Source: Peltaster fructicola
Lineage: Eukaryota > Ascomycota > Dothideomycetes
NCBI GenBank assembly: GCA_001592805.2
Contig: CP051143.1
Span: 2,232,001-2,296,000 of the forward strand
DNA: 64,000 nt
Direction: 5' to 3'
The notes beneath the pieces are model-generated. The model did no database searches. It saw only the letters and a program-made list of their open reading frames with translations, and was not told the DNA's origin. This document shows, one piece after another, positions 1-9,080 of the stretch. The position numbers and the translations under genes are program-made. Numbering within the stretch: position 1 is the first letter of the stretch; each line of letters starts with the position of its first letter.

Positions 1-700
1 ATATGCATTCACAGCCAATAGACAGCGAGACAAGTGGCTGATTACAATCCTCGCTCACATCACGATGCAAGCTGAGAGTGTCTCCCGGCGAGTATAAGTT
101 GACGATCGCCGCTTCAGCCTTCATCGGAAAGGCCGTCTCAATGATTTGCTTGATATCTCCCGGGAATGGCGGAGGCGTCTCGCTCGGATATACTTTGTTG
201 GTCCAGTCATATTGTCCACCCAGTGTCATCCATCGTAGCTTCTTGTCCAAGAATTGTCTGGCTGTGAGAGGTTTGTGACAGGATGGGTCAATTGGCGTGA
301 AAACATCATTGTGTGTGAAGAATGACTGTCCTTGAGGAGGATTTGGAATGTGATAGTGCATATGAACATTGGTTTTGTGCTCTGGGTTTAGGAGATCACG
401 ATGGAAGAGCTTGTCTAGAAGGAAGAGCTGAGATTGAGATGACAGAAAAGACGTATAGACGACAAGTCCTGCGATGGATTACCATGGGGTGACTCATTGT
501 GTCCATTTCCAATTACCTGGTATATCCTTCACCTCGTAATGTAGCCCGGGGTCAGATTGCTGCTGTTGGTCGGTACTGATCATCTGGGGTCCGACATGCT
601 CACCACCCTTCTGATGTCGCTTGTACTCATCCTTGATTGCTTGTGGTGATTTGGCGTGAGGGTTCAATGGTTCATCGTCTGCAATACGATCCGGTGGCAT
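1..700 (-). CDS. ALKBH1-like 2-oxoglutarate/Fe(II) dioxygenase, 5' part (cut by left window edge)
   Basis: Two exons are visible, 700..517 and 468..<1, joined over a 48-bp intron (donor GTAATT, acceptor CGCAG) that keeps the frame. The start is the ATG at 700, the first in the frame. The product reads into the AlkB-homologue-1 pattern: an N-terminal helical part, then LFHRDLLNPEHKTNVHMHY, GGQYDWTNKVYP, AEAAIVNLYSPGDTLSLHRD and VSLSIGCE. LHRD holds the H-x-D of the iron-binding facial triad. The distal histidine and the 2-oxoglutarate arginine lie beyond the window. ALKBH1 enzymes demethylate nucleic acids (tRNA m1A and m5C oxidation, mitochondrial and nuclear, is known for the animal protein); the fungal substrate is not shown by the sequence. 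It is divergent to SUP35 over about 400 bp. Confidence 0.88.
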
Positions 701-1103
701 CGTCGCGCTCGGCGAGGAGATCGATAGCCGCTCTCCAATCCGTTATACAAGCTCAGAGGCGCGTGATGTCGAGCAAGCGATGAAGCAAGCTCAATCCCGT
801 ATAGACCTTCAAGTCACACTTAGTGGGACCACACTTCCGTCCATCATGAGATTGCCATCAAGAAGAACTTTCCACGTTAAGCACGCGTCTCACCATCTAA
901 TCTGATCCCGACATTTAGCCGCCGCCACATCAATTCGTGGCGGGGCACCAAAATTGGTGTCGAATAACGCTGTCATATCGATTTTGAACGTTGACGACAA
1001 CAGGCATTTACCTCTACTCTTCACTGCTTCTCGAGACATCTTGCTGTGGAAGGCCAAGCTCAGAGATCAGAATATAGCCTCCACTACTCACACAACAGCA
1101 ACA
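701..1103. promoter_or_regulatory. Shared 403-bp promoter region of the ALKBH1-like gene and SUP35
   Basis: This is the divergent intergenic stretch between the ATG at 700 (-) and the ATG at 1104 (+). It holds a perfect 7-bp inverted repeat, CCGCCAC (922-928) and GTGGCGG (937-943), with an 8-base loop, about 160 bp upstream of SUP35. The region from 954 is open in the SUP35 frame but starts only at TTG, so I treat it as leader. The factors that act here cannot be read from sequence. Confidence 0.5.
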
Positions 1104-3317
1104 ATGGCTAACCAGCCATCCGATTCGTGGGAGGATGAGATGCGTGATGAGGATCTCGCAAACCAGACCAGGCAGAATCTGAACATGCAGAACGGTGCAC
1201 GAAACACATTCACACCAGGCGCAAACTCTTTCCAGCCTGGCGCTCAGTCTTTTCAGCCTGGTCAGCAATTCTCACAGTACGGCTATGGACAGCAATACGG
1301 AGGAGGAGCAGGATACCAGCAGTACAGCGGACAGGGCAATTACCAGCAATATGGCTATGGTGCACAGCAAGGCAACTACCAGCAGTATGGGCAGCAGAAC
1401 TACCAACAATATGGACAGCAGAGCTACAACCAGTACCAGCAAGGTCAACAGGGCCAACAAAGCCAGCAGTATCAACAACAGCAATCGCAGACATACACAC
1501 CACCAGCACAACGGACGCCCATGATTGCGAAGCGAGGAGAGGCACTTCCGACAGCAGCACCGAAGGCATCCGGCGGACCAGCACCGGTGAAGTCGCTCAG
1601 TGCAGCAGACACAGGTGCAGCACCAATCAAGACACTCAATACAGGCGCAGCGCCCGTGAAGACGCTCTCGCTGAGTGCAGCAGACACTGGAGCAGCTCCC
1701 AAGGTTGAGAAGACCGCAGGTACGAAGGTACTCACACTCAACGCAGCTCCAGCAGCGGCTCCAACAGCCAAAGCCAACGCTGACAAGGAGGCTCCTGGTG
1801 CCGGTAAGACCGTCACTGCTGCCAAAGCCATTGAGAAGACTGGCGAGCCAACATCAAAGTCCTCTCCACCAGCATCCGGCAGATCATCGCCATCAGCTCC
1901 TGATTCGAAGCCGGAAGCCCGACGAGCAGATGCAGTTGCACAAGAGCAGGCAGTAGAGGTTGACGATGAGATCGTGGCGGAAATGTATGGCAAAGAGCAT
2001 GTCAATGTTATCTTCTTGGGACACGTTGATGCTGGCAAGAGTACGCTTGGAGGTTCGATCCTATACGCCACTGGCATGGTTGACGACCGTACAATGGAGA
2101 AGTACAAGCGAGACGCCAAAGAGTTGGGCAGAGAGTCTTGGTACCTGTCATGGGCACTTGATCAGACGAAGGAAGAGCGTGCCAAGGGAAAGACTGTTGA
2201 GGTCGGTCGAGGATTCTTCGAGACCGAGAAGCGCCGATACTCAATACTGGATGCTCCAGGCCACAAGACCTTTGTTCCTAACATGGTGTCTGGTGCCTCG
2301 CAAGCCGACGTGGGAGTTCTGGTCATCTCTGCGCGTAAGGGAGAGTACGAGACAGGTTTCGAGAAGGGTGGACAGACCCGTGAGCATGCTGTGCTTGCAA
2401 AGACACAGGGCGTCAACAAGCTGGTCGTTGCTGTAAACAAGATGGACGATCCTACCGTCCAATGGTCGGAAGAGCGCTACAAAGAGTGCATCACCAAGCT
2501 CACGGTCTTCCTCAAGGGCTTGGGATACAACCCGAAGACAGATCTACACTTCATGCCCATCGCTGCACAGGTCACGACTGGTATCAAGACTAGAGTACCA
2601 AAGGAGCTGGCTCCATGGAACGACTCGGTATCTCTGTTGGACTATCTTGACAGCATGCAGACACTGGAGCGAAAGCTCAACGCACCTTTCATGATGCCAA
2701 TCGCCGCCAAGTACCGAGATATGGGAACTATGATTGAGGGCAAGATCGAAGCCGGTGTCATCAAGAAAGAGCAAAAGTACCTCATGATGCCAAGCAAGGC
2801 TGAGATCCAGATCTCTGCACTGTACGGAGAGACCGAAGACGAAATTCCACACGCAGCTTGTGGTGAACAGGTGCGCATTCGTATCAAGGGCGCCGAAGAA
2901 GAAGACATCTACCCTGGATTCGTGCTATGCTCGCCGAAGAGACCGGTCCACTGCGTCACAGCATTCGAAGCACAGATCCGACTACTGGAATTGAAGTCTA
3001 TCCTGTCAGCCGGCTTCAACTGTGTGCTACACGTGCACTCCGCCACGGAAGAAGTCACATTTGCAGAACTGCTGCACAAGCTTGAGCCGAAGACCAACAG
3101 GAAGAGCAAGAAGGCACCGGGCTTTGCGAAGCAAGGTATGAACATCATTGCACGATTAGAGGTTACTGGTGGTGCTGGCAGTGTCTGTGTCGAGCGATTC
3201 GAGGACTATCCACAGCTTGGTCGTTTCACACTTCGTGATCAGGGTCAGACCATCGCGATTGGAAAGATCACCAAGCTGATCACAGATACACCTGATGCCA
3301 AGACAGCAGAGTCTTAA
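1104..3317 (+). CDS. SUP35: Eukaryotic release factor 3 (Sup35/eRF3), translation termination GTPase
   Basis: A single exon of 737 codons. The ATG at 1104 has a good context (ACAATGG) and starts MANQPSDSWEDEMR, typical of fungal eRF3. The open frame upstream has no ATG. Residues about 35-130 are a Q/Y/G/N-rich segment with repeated QQYG-type units, the position of the yeast prion domain. A charged, low-complexity Ala/Pro/Lys middle region follows to about residue 295. The EF-1-alpha-like GTPase then shows G1 GHVDAGKS (306-313), DAPGHK (G3) and NKMD (G4), followed by beta-barrel domains ending in the conserved KITKLI tail. eRF3 binds eRF1 at stop codons and uses GTP hydrolysis to drive peptide release. 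Yeast Sup35 is 685 residues, so the length fits. No disruption is seen. Confidence 0.96.
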   Translation: MANQPSDSWEDEMRDEDLANQTRQNLNMQNGARNTFTPGANSFQPGAQSFQPGQQFSQYGYGQQYGGGAGYQQYSGQGNYQQYGYGAQQGNYQQYGQQNYQQYGQQSYNQYQQGQQGQQSQQYQQQQSQTYTPPAQRTPMIAKRGEALPTAAPKASGGPAPVKSLSAADTGAAPIKTLNTGAAPVKTLSLSAADTGAAPKVEKTAGTKVLTLNAAPAAAPTAKANADKEAPGAGKTVTAAKAIEKTGEPTSKSSPPASGRSSPSAPDSKPEARRADAVAQEQAVEVDDEIVAEMYGKEHVNVIFLGHVDAGKSTLGGSILYATGMVDDRTMEKYKRDAKELGRESWYLSWALDQTKEERAKGKTVEVGRGFFETEKRRYSILDAPGHKTFVPNMVSGASQADVGVLVISARKGEYETGFEKGGQTREHAVLAKTQGVNKLVVAVNKMDDPTVQWSEERYKECITKLTVFLKGLGYNPKTDLHFMPIAAQVTTGIKTRVPKELAPWNDSVSLLDYLDSMQTLERKLNAPFMMPIAAKYRDMGTMIEGKIEAGVIKKEQKYLMMPSKAEIQISALYGETEDEIPHAACGEQVRIRIKGAEEEDIYPGFVLCSPKRPVHCVTAFEAQIRLLELKSILSAGFNCVLHVHSATEEVTFAELLHKLEPKTNRKSKKAPGFAKQGMNIIARLEVTGGAGSVCVERFEDYPQLGRFTLRDQGQTIAIGKITKLITDTPDAKTAES

Positions 3318-3487
3318 GCGTGCTATATAGACTCCATGTAGACACGATCAGGCCATGACTATCACTGCGCAGATGAACAGTAGCGACAAGAACAGTGTTA
3401 TCTTTTATGTCTGTGATGTGAAGCTGAAGTAAGCATGAGTCTGATCGCCTGCTGGAGTAATAAGACCATTTGAGCACAGATCACAAA

Positions 3488-3515
3488 ACGCGTCGCCAGA
3501 CACGTGATCACGCGT
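3488..3515. promoter_or_regulatory. Two ACGCGT (MluI cell-cycle box) hexamers flanking CACGTG
   Basis: ACGCGT occurs at 3488-3493 and 3510-3515 with CACGTG at 3501-3506 between them, about 80-105 bp upstream of the ATG at 3594. ACGCGT is the established binding core of the fungal G1/S factor MBF. The function here is inferred from sequence only. Confidence 0.45.
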
Positions 3516-3593
3516 TATAGACGAGAACCACATTTATATACCGTCGAATATTACTCAATTACAACGACAATATGCGCATATGCCTAGCTCAAT

Positions 3594-4835
3594 ATGAAGC
3601 AGCCTCTGACACAGAAACGCTTCCCACATCGACGACAACTGACGTTTGCACGAGCACACTCTGCGCGCGATGCCAGACGACAATCTACTTTGACACAGCT
3701 GGACTTCGTGAGCACGCCTACGAACGAACATGAAGGCTCAGATGTCCCTGATAGTGACGAAGAAGACGATCTGTCCAGTCTGCAGCCAATGAAGCGACGA
3801 AAACTCAATTCTACTGGAAGCAGGATCCGTAAGGATACTACACTGACACAGATTGGCTTCGTCGGATCCGGTCATGTCCTAGAGCCTGATTCTGATCCTG
3901 AAATCATCGGAGATAGTCAGTCGTCATCTGATGCCGCACGGAGCTCACAGCATTGCAAACAGAGCAAATACCTAGAAAGCACAAGCATCCCTGCAAGCCC
4001 TGGGAGGACAAATGTGATCTGCGAGCCGACGGCAGCAGAGCCAGTGATAGACGCTGTGAGCAGTGCTCAGCGACCTACAGTAACACCCAGAAACGCACGA
4101 AGAACCGAGCTGCCCTCCTCGCAAACTCCTGCCAGCGTGGCGCTATCTACTACTCACCGTGGTCGAGAAGCTCGAACAGAGAGCTCTCCTCTACAAGAGC
4201 GAAGCACTAACATACCTGCCTCACCGATCAGAGGTTCGAGACTCCTGAAGAGGACCTCGACGGTACAAGACTCACAATTCGAAGACCTTGAGCTGCCAGT
4301 CCAGCCACATGAAGAGGACAGCTCGGACGATGACGATGACTTGAACGACAAAGTCTATGCTGGAACTTTGGCAGGAGAGGAGCAATTTACCTATGATCCT
4401 GCCGACTCTGCTCTCGACAGAGATGCTGCGCGATTCGCTGTGACACAGATGCACCATGGAGGTGGATCTCAGCGTAAGCTCTATGTGCAAGATACTATAG
4501 ATGAGGAGGAAGTTGATCTGGTGGAAGAGCAGTGCCATGCTTTGCTGGCTGTCGCTAGTACAGCGACACAGACGGGTCTGCCTCCAAGTCAGATAAGTAC
4601 GGCGATGTCGACACAGAGCTCTCCGCCAGCACTTCTCTATACATCAGCGTCGACACAGCGGCAGACAGATACCGTTGTCATTAGCTCCAGTCCATCCTTG
4701 CCGCAGCCATCTTGGCATCCGGCAGGCAAACTCACAAACGACACGGCGCTACAGACACTATCAGACTTCAGTCTACCACCACCTCCTCCTCTGAACTGGG
4801 AAAGCTCTCAAATTTCTCTACGAAGAAGTAGCTAG
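3594..4835 (+). CDS. Unrecognised nuclear-looking protein rich in SQ/TQ motifs
   Basis: A single exon of 413 residues starting at ATG 3594. I do not recognise a family or folded domain; the protein looks largely disordered. I count 14 S/T-Q dipeptides (7 SQ, 7 TQ), with five between about residues 282 and 354. An octamer, TLTQ-[L/I]-x-FV, appears twice (residues 32-39 and 83-90), each after a basic patch. There is a basic PMKRRK stretch near residue 65-70 that could be a nuclear localisation signal, acidic runs (SDEEDDL, SSDDDDDL) and a proline-rich C-terminus (PPPPPLNW). S/TQ clusters are the known target sites of ATM/ATR-type checkpoint kinases; a link to replication or repair is an inference, also suggested by the two ACGCGT boxes upstream. 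A short upstream frame ends on the start codon. Confidence 0.75.
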   Translation: MKQPLTQKRFPHRRQLTFARAHSARDARRQSTLTQLDFVSTPTNEHEGSDVPDSDEEDDLSSLQPMKRRKLNSTGSRIRKDTTLTQIGFVGSGHVLEPDSDPEIIGDSQSSSDAARSSQHCKQSKYLESTSIPASPGRTNVICEPTAAEPVIDAVSSAQRPTVTPRNARRTELPSSQTPASVALSTTHRGREARTESSPLQERSTNIPASPIRGSRLLKRTSTVQDSQFEDLELPVQPHEEDSSDDDDDLNDKVYAGTLAGEEQFTYDPADSALDRDAARFAVTQMHHGGGSQRKLYVQDTIDEEEVDLVEEQCHALLAVASTATQTGLPPSQISTAMSTQSSPPALLYTSASTQRQTDTVVISSSPSLPQPSWHPAGKLTNDTALQTLSDFSLPPPPPLNWESSQISLRRSS

Positions 4836-5175
4836 ATGTTGTACTCATGTTCGTGGTGTTCGAGTAGCACATTCATGACGCGAAGTGGTCGTTGCTCTGA
4901 TTGGCTGTTTAAGCGACGTTTACCGAACTCAATTGAATCACGTACACAGTCACGCATCGTCTCCCAATAGACCTCATTTGGTCATTCGACCCTCCTCTGT
5001 AAGGACAGACTGGAGATCTCTTTGAGCTACACCAATCCTTCTCTTCCAGCGCGCAAGAACAAACTGACGGAAGCCTTCCCAACCCCAAACCCGCCTCAAC
5101 ACACAAACATTGACTCGCGTGGTCCCAGAACTGGACATCTTCGCATGAGCAGCTGCCCTTCACACAGTAAGGACA
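4836..5175. other. Convergent spacer, no gene seen
   Basis: This lies between the 3' ends of the SQ/TQ protein gene and the C2H2 gene on the other strand. Only short frames without coding character are present. Confidence 0.5.
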
Positions 5176-6136
5176 TCATGTCATGACCGGTTGAATATCG
5201 ACAAGCGATAGCCTGTCAAAGGTCCAATCATGCCTCGTATGGTCGCCCTCCTCCAACCACCTAATATCACCGCACGGCGATTGAGCAGGCACAGGCTGAG
5301 GCGAATGTGACATCATGGTCAACACAAGCCTCTTTGCAAGATCCTGGGTGCCGTCGCCATCCAGCTGATCGATCATGCTTTCAATATGAGCGAAACAAGC
5401 ACCATCTGCCACCATTTGTCTCAAAGTGCTCGCAACACACTTCAGTCCACTCTTATCTGGCTGCGTCCAGTAGAAGGCGTCCGGCAATGGCCGCTGAGCA
5501 TCTAACATCGATATTGGCGCCATCGAAGATTGCCTAGAATCTGTCAGTCGTTGAAGTTGGAGGACGAAACACACCAGGATACCTTGTGCTTGGTTTGGTC
5601 TCCACCTCTCGGCTCGAATGCTTCCCATGGACACGCTTGAGATGTGTTTCGAGGTTATCCTTCCTACTGCTGCTGTAGTCGCACAGCTGACATACAAACC
5701 CATGCAGATAATGGGTTTTCCGGTGTCTACTGGCGCTATCCTGACGGTCGAATGTTCTCTCACATCGCCCTACACCGCAGGCGTACAGCTTACGTCCTTG
5801 TCTTTGTGTATGGATCTGCACCGCAGTGCTCGTGGTCGCAACATAGGTCGCCCACGGACGTTGGAGCGGTCTTTCGCTTTGAACTCGAGGGACCGTTCCC
5901 GGTGTGGCTCTGTCTCCGTCCCATTGTCGCGTTGCGTCGTCCATTGTATCGATAACACGCGGCCGACAGTCCAAAAGGTCTGGACCTGGCGAGCCAATAC
6001 TGTCACCTCCTTCTGTGTTGGCGCCATGAGCCAGAGGCCATGGGTCTGGCAAGGCCGATGACAAGCTATCTGCAACATGTTGCAGGGAGAGAGTGCCATC
6101 GTCGAAGTTGGGAATGGACGATCGACGGCAGTTCAT
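5176..6136 (-). CDS. C2H2 zinc-finger protein, probable transcription factor
   Basis: Two exons, 6136..5583 and 5533..5176, with a 49-bp intron (donor GTATCC, acceptor TTCTAG) that splits an arginine codon; the product is 303 residues. Residues about 1-115 show no domain. Two adjacent fingers follow: YACGVGRCERTFDRQDSASR then HRKTH (C-x4-C-x12-H-x3-H), and FVCQLCDYSSSRKDNLETH then LKRVH (C-x2-C-x12-H-x4-H). The C-terminal part (second exon) is leucine- and acid-containing without a known motif. The pattern of a C-x4-C finger followed by a second finger near the C-terminus is common in Pezizomycotina and recurs in two other genes of this window. The DNA target is unknown. The start is the first ATG of the open frame; an upstream exon cannot be excluded. 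Confidence 0.78.
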
Positions 6137-8006
6137 CTCAGAGAAGGAACTCTATACTGCACAGGAGAATCGAAAGTGATCGGGAGCAAGGACAGCTCAA
6201 GATATCAATAAATGGCAGCTCCGTGCAATGGCACAATCCAACTTGGGCCATCGTCCGTCACCGTGGGTGACCTTCGATTGCAGGCAGTCCGCAGCAACTT
6301 GCAATCGGCGCCCGGGCCGGCATGTGAAGTTGCGAACAAAGTGTACAGGGGATGGAACCGCGCTACTGGCAAGCGAAAGGTTGACGCCTCACCAGACCTT
6401 GTGACCGTGGAGCTCTCTAGGCAGTGAGGTCAATGAGGTCTAATGGCCTTCGTTCGTCAGACCACTGGAGGTCAATGGAGAATTGTCGCCGACAGCTATA
6501 TTACATCGACGGAGCGACACATTCAGGTCGTTTGCTTCTCAAACTATCTCGAACGAATATGCGCTCGCTGTATACCAGTACTATCGCTCATTCGATCACG
6601 ATCGACTAGGTGATACTACTCGGAGTCATCGCCAATGGCACCCTGACACGACATCACAACAGCAGCGGGGACACACCATTGTTGGTTTGGGAAACCGTCG
6701 CCTGTTGCGAGAAAAAGGCAGACTGTGAAGCTTGACCCGATTAGCTTGGCTTCAGCTCACCGGAGGACATCACCTGCCAGTAAACAGGTTCTACGACCGA
6801 CATTGAGCAACTATGTCACGATTCTTCCGTCATTGGGCATCGTCGATCGCTCATAGCTGTCCCGCGTAGCAGGAAGCAGGTGACCGCCTAACTGACTCGA
6901 CAGCTCTTAAGCGAAGAGCAAGACCGAAGCAGCCAATGGTCTGGCACATATCACGCACTCGTCTGTACGAGGCGCCTCAACGGCAGGTCGCCAGGATCTA
7001 GACATCACACGGTTGAGATGAAATCCTTCATTGGGAGCACAACTGGCTGCAGGACGGCCCAGAGGCACTCAATGTATCGGACGCCCGCCACAAACCAGGT
7101 CAACTTTGCAGATCGTTGCTTGTTAGAAACGCACGAACGGATCGTGCTCGGAGCGACGATTCATACGAATGTACAGGCGCTGCTCGCTTGAGCATGACCA
7201 AGTCCTGCGACTGAAAAGTATCACAATGGATTTGACACGGCTGTGGCGAAGGGCATTAGACTGTCCTCAGCTCATCCAGGCCAAGGAGCCCAGTGCTTTG
7301 AGTTCAGCAGCTGTCTCTGCTCGTCATACCACCTGAGAGCCTCACCCTCTGTAACGATGCCAGCGAGCTTGTGGAAGCATGGGATTCATCACCGTGTCAT
7401 CAGCTGAACATCGATCAGCACATCAAGCACGGTTCAATCTCTAAGACTATTTGCATATTGCAGTAGCTTGGCGATATGGCTGGGCTTAGGGACCCGCTCA
7501 AGACTAGATCATGCACACCTTCGCTACTGGACTTGGATGCCATGCCAAAGTGGCAATCACACGCCGATTCGAGAATGCAAAAGCATGAAAGGTGCTTGTT
7601 TGACACCACGAACGCCACCGCGGGATTCCACTGGAGTCTCTGGCCACTTGAGAGTACCATGCGTACAAAAGTCGCCTCTTTCGCCCCTGGAAGGAGATTC
7701 TGGCTATCTGGCAAGATCTTAGGTATCGACATTCCCCTCGATCACTGGATTCTTCCTCACTTTCTGTACCATTGCAACGCCTACAAGTCGATCTACTCCT
7801 AAAGCACAACCCGCAAACATGCCATCTGTTCTCCAGCTCGACACAGAAACTGAAGGTATCCAGAACACTCCACGCTCACTATCCGTATCGCAATGCTTAC
7901 TTACATGTCAGCTCGCGCAGGCGGAACACAACAAACGCACCTCTCGATCGAGGCGCGATATCAGCGATCTGAGGACAAAGGTGTGCACTGCTCGTGAAGA
8001 GCAACG
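6137..8006. other. Gene-poor stretch of about 1.9 kb
   Basis: All six frames carry only short or compositionally unconvincing open stretches. I see no conserved motif, no plausible exon chain, no tRNA and no repeat. It may hold the promoter and leader of the C2H2 gene to its left and noncoding transcripts. Confidence 0.5.
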
Positions 8007-8444
8007 ATGCCATTGTTCCCGGAACTGACCATGCAAACAGCACACAGACATGGACGGATTGTCTACAACACTCTTGCGGTCCAGTCGCCGTCCTCGTCGC
8101 CGTCCTCGTCGCCATCCTCATCGCCATCCTCGTCTTCGTCCTCAATGCCACCCCTATCGCCGTCTTCGTTGCCATTCCAGTCCCCATGGCAGGCAGCTGA
8201 ACATACTGAGCAGGATGGTGCAGTGCAGCTACGCATGTTTGGCCGCCTGCCTCTCAGCTACTCACCGCTGGGCACTGGTGACAGTTGCCAGGCGAATGCA
8301 ACGTCCGACGATGACTTCTGCTACATAGCTCCTGAAGTGTTTGTCACTGCAGAAGAGTTCAACCTTGACGTCGACATTGAGCTGGAATTGGCCAACCGCC
8401 CACCACCCGCTAGATTGCCGCCGCCTGCGATCATCCTTCGCTGA
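8007..8444 (+). CDS. Possible small hypothetical protein with Ser/Pro repeat
   Basis: A 145-residue frame from an ATG at 8007. Residues about 27-50 are a Ser/Pro run encoded by an imperfect TCGCC-GTCCTCG-type microsatellite (about 8086-8175). The C-terminal half (around DDDFCYIAPEVF and DVDIELELA) has a composition like real fungal protein, with acidic and hydrophobic residues alternating. I recognise no family. The microsatellite keeps several frames open at once, so the length of the frame alone is weak evidence. An upstream exon from about 7819 could exist, but no splice pair that kept the frame was found. Confidence 0.33.
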   Translation: MPLFPELTMQTAHRHGRIVYNTLAVQSPSSSPSSSPSSSPSSSSSSMPPLSPSSLPFQSPWQAAEHTEQDGAVQLRMFGRLPLSYSPLGTGDSCQANATSDDDFCYIAPEVFVTAEEFNLDVDIELELANRPPPARLPPPAIILR

Positions 8445-9080
8445 CAGCCGGCGATATCAAGAATCGGCATCAACATGGCTCATCAACACACACAGCATCG
8501 ACGATTTGGCACATTCAATGCCATCTTGTTCAAGCGCGCACGCATGAGGTTCAATCAGAGTTCCACTTAAGGTCTGACAGATCCAATCATGCTATGCACA
8601 TCGCCCGCGATTAGCAAACGGCTCAGCCTCATCACTATCACTCAAGAAGGTTTCGCGACAAGCTATCCGAGTTCACTAACTCATTCCAACACGTCATAAT
8701 CACGAAAGCACGGGTATTAGGGTAATGTCGTTTCGTCCAGTCATCAATCGTATTCCTTCACTGTATCAACCACGGTCAACCTTGCGGTTCAAGCTTCTCA
8801 GGCACGACATCCCATGCTCAGAAGGTAGGTGCATGGTATTTCATATTGTTTCACCACATTAGTCTCCAGTCTCCGAGCTATGGGACAGTGCTGGCAAAGC
8901 TAGCCATTGCTGGGACATCTCTATGCAAAGTCCGTATAGCGGATACCTATTGTGCACAGAGCCGGGAATAAGAGTCGTGACACATGCTTCCATATGCCTG
9001 CACACCACTCTTGGTAGCTCGAACATGACCAACGAGATATGCATGTTCTGTACAGCGTGATGCAATGACAGCGACCCTGC
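8445..9080. other. Intergenic stretch without a supported gene
   Basis: This lies downstream of both flanking genes (8007-8444 + and the - strand glucosyltransferase). Only short frames are present; nothing is recognised. Confidence 0.5.

Noticed and set aside
428-516. Longer ALKBH1 intron ending at the CAG near 428
   Set aside because: It puts the downstream LFHRDLLNPEH sequence out of frame; the acceptor at 469 restores both frame and family sequence.
883-888. ACGCGT hexamer upstream of SUP35
   Set aside because: A single hexamer is expected many times by chance in 64 kb; unlike the 3488-3515 pair or the 36224 palindrome it has no further structure.
954-1103. N-terminal extension of SUP35 in the same frame
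   Set aside because: It opens with TTG and has no ATG; the ATG at 1104 has good context and matches the usual eRF3 start.
7994-8200. Hydrophobic Val/Ala/Leu stretch that looks like a membrane helix
   Set aside because: It is an alternative frame of the GTC/CTC/GCC microsatellite, so hydrophobicity is a product of the repeat.
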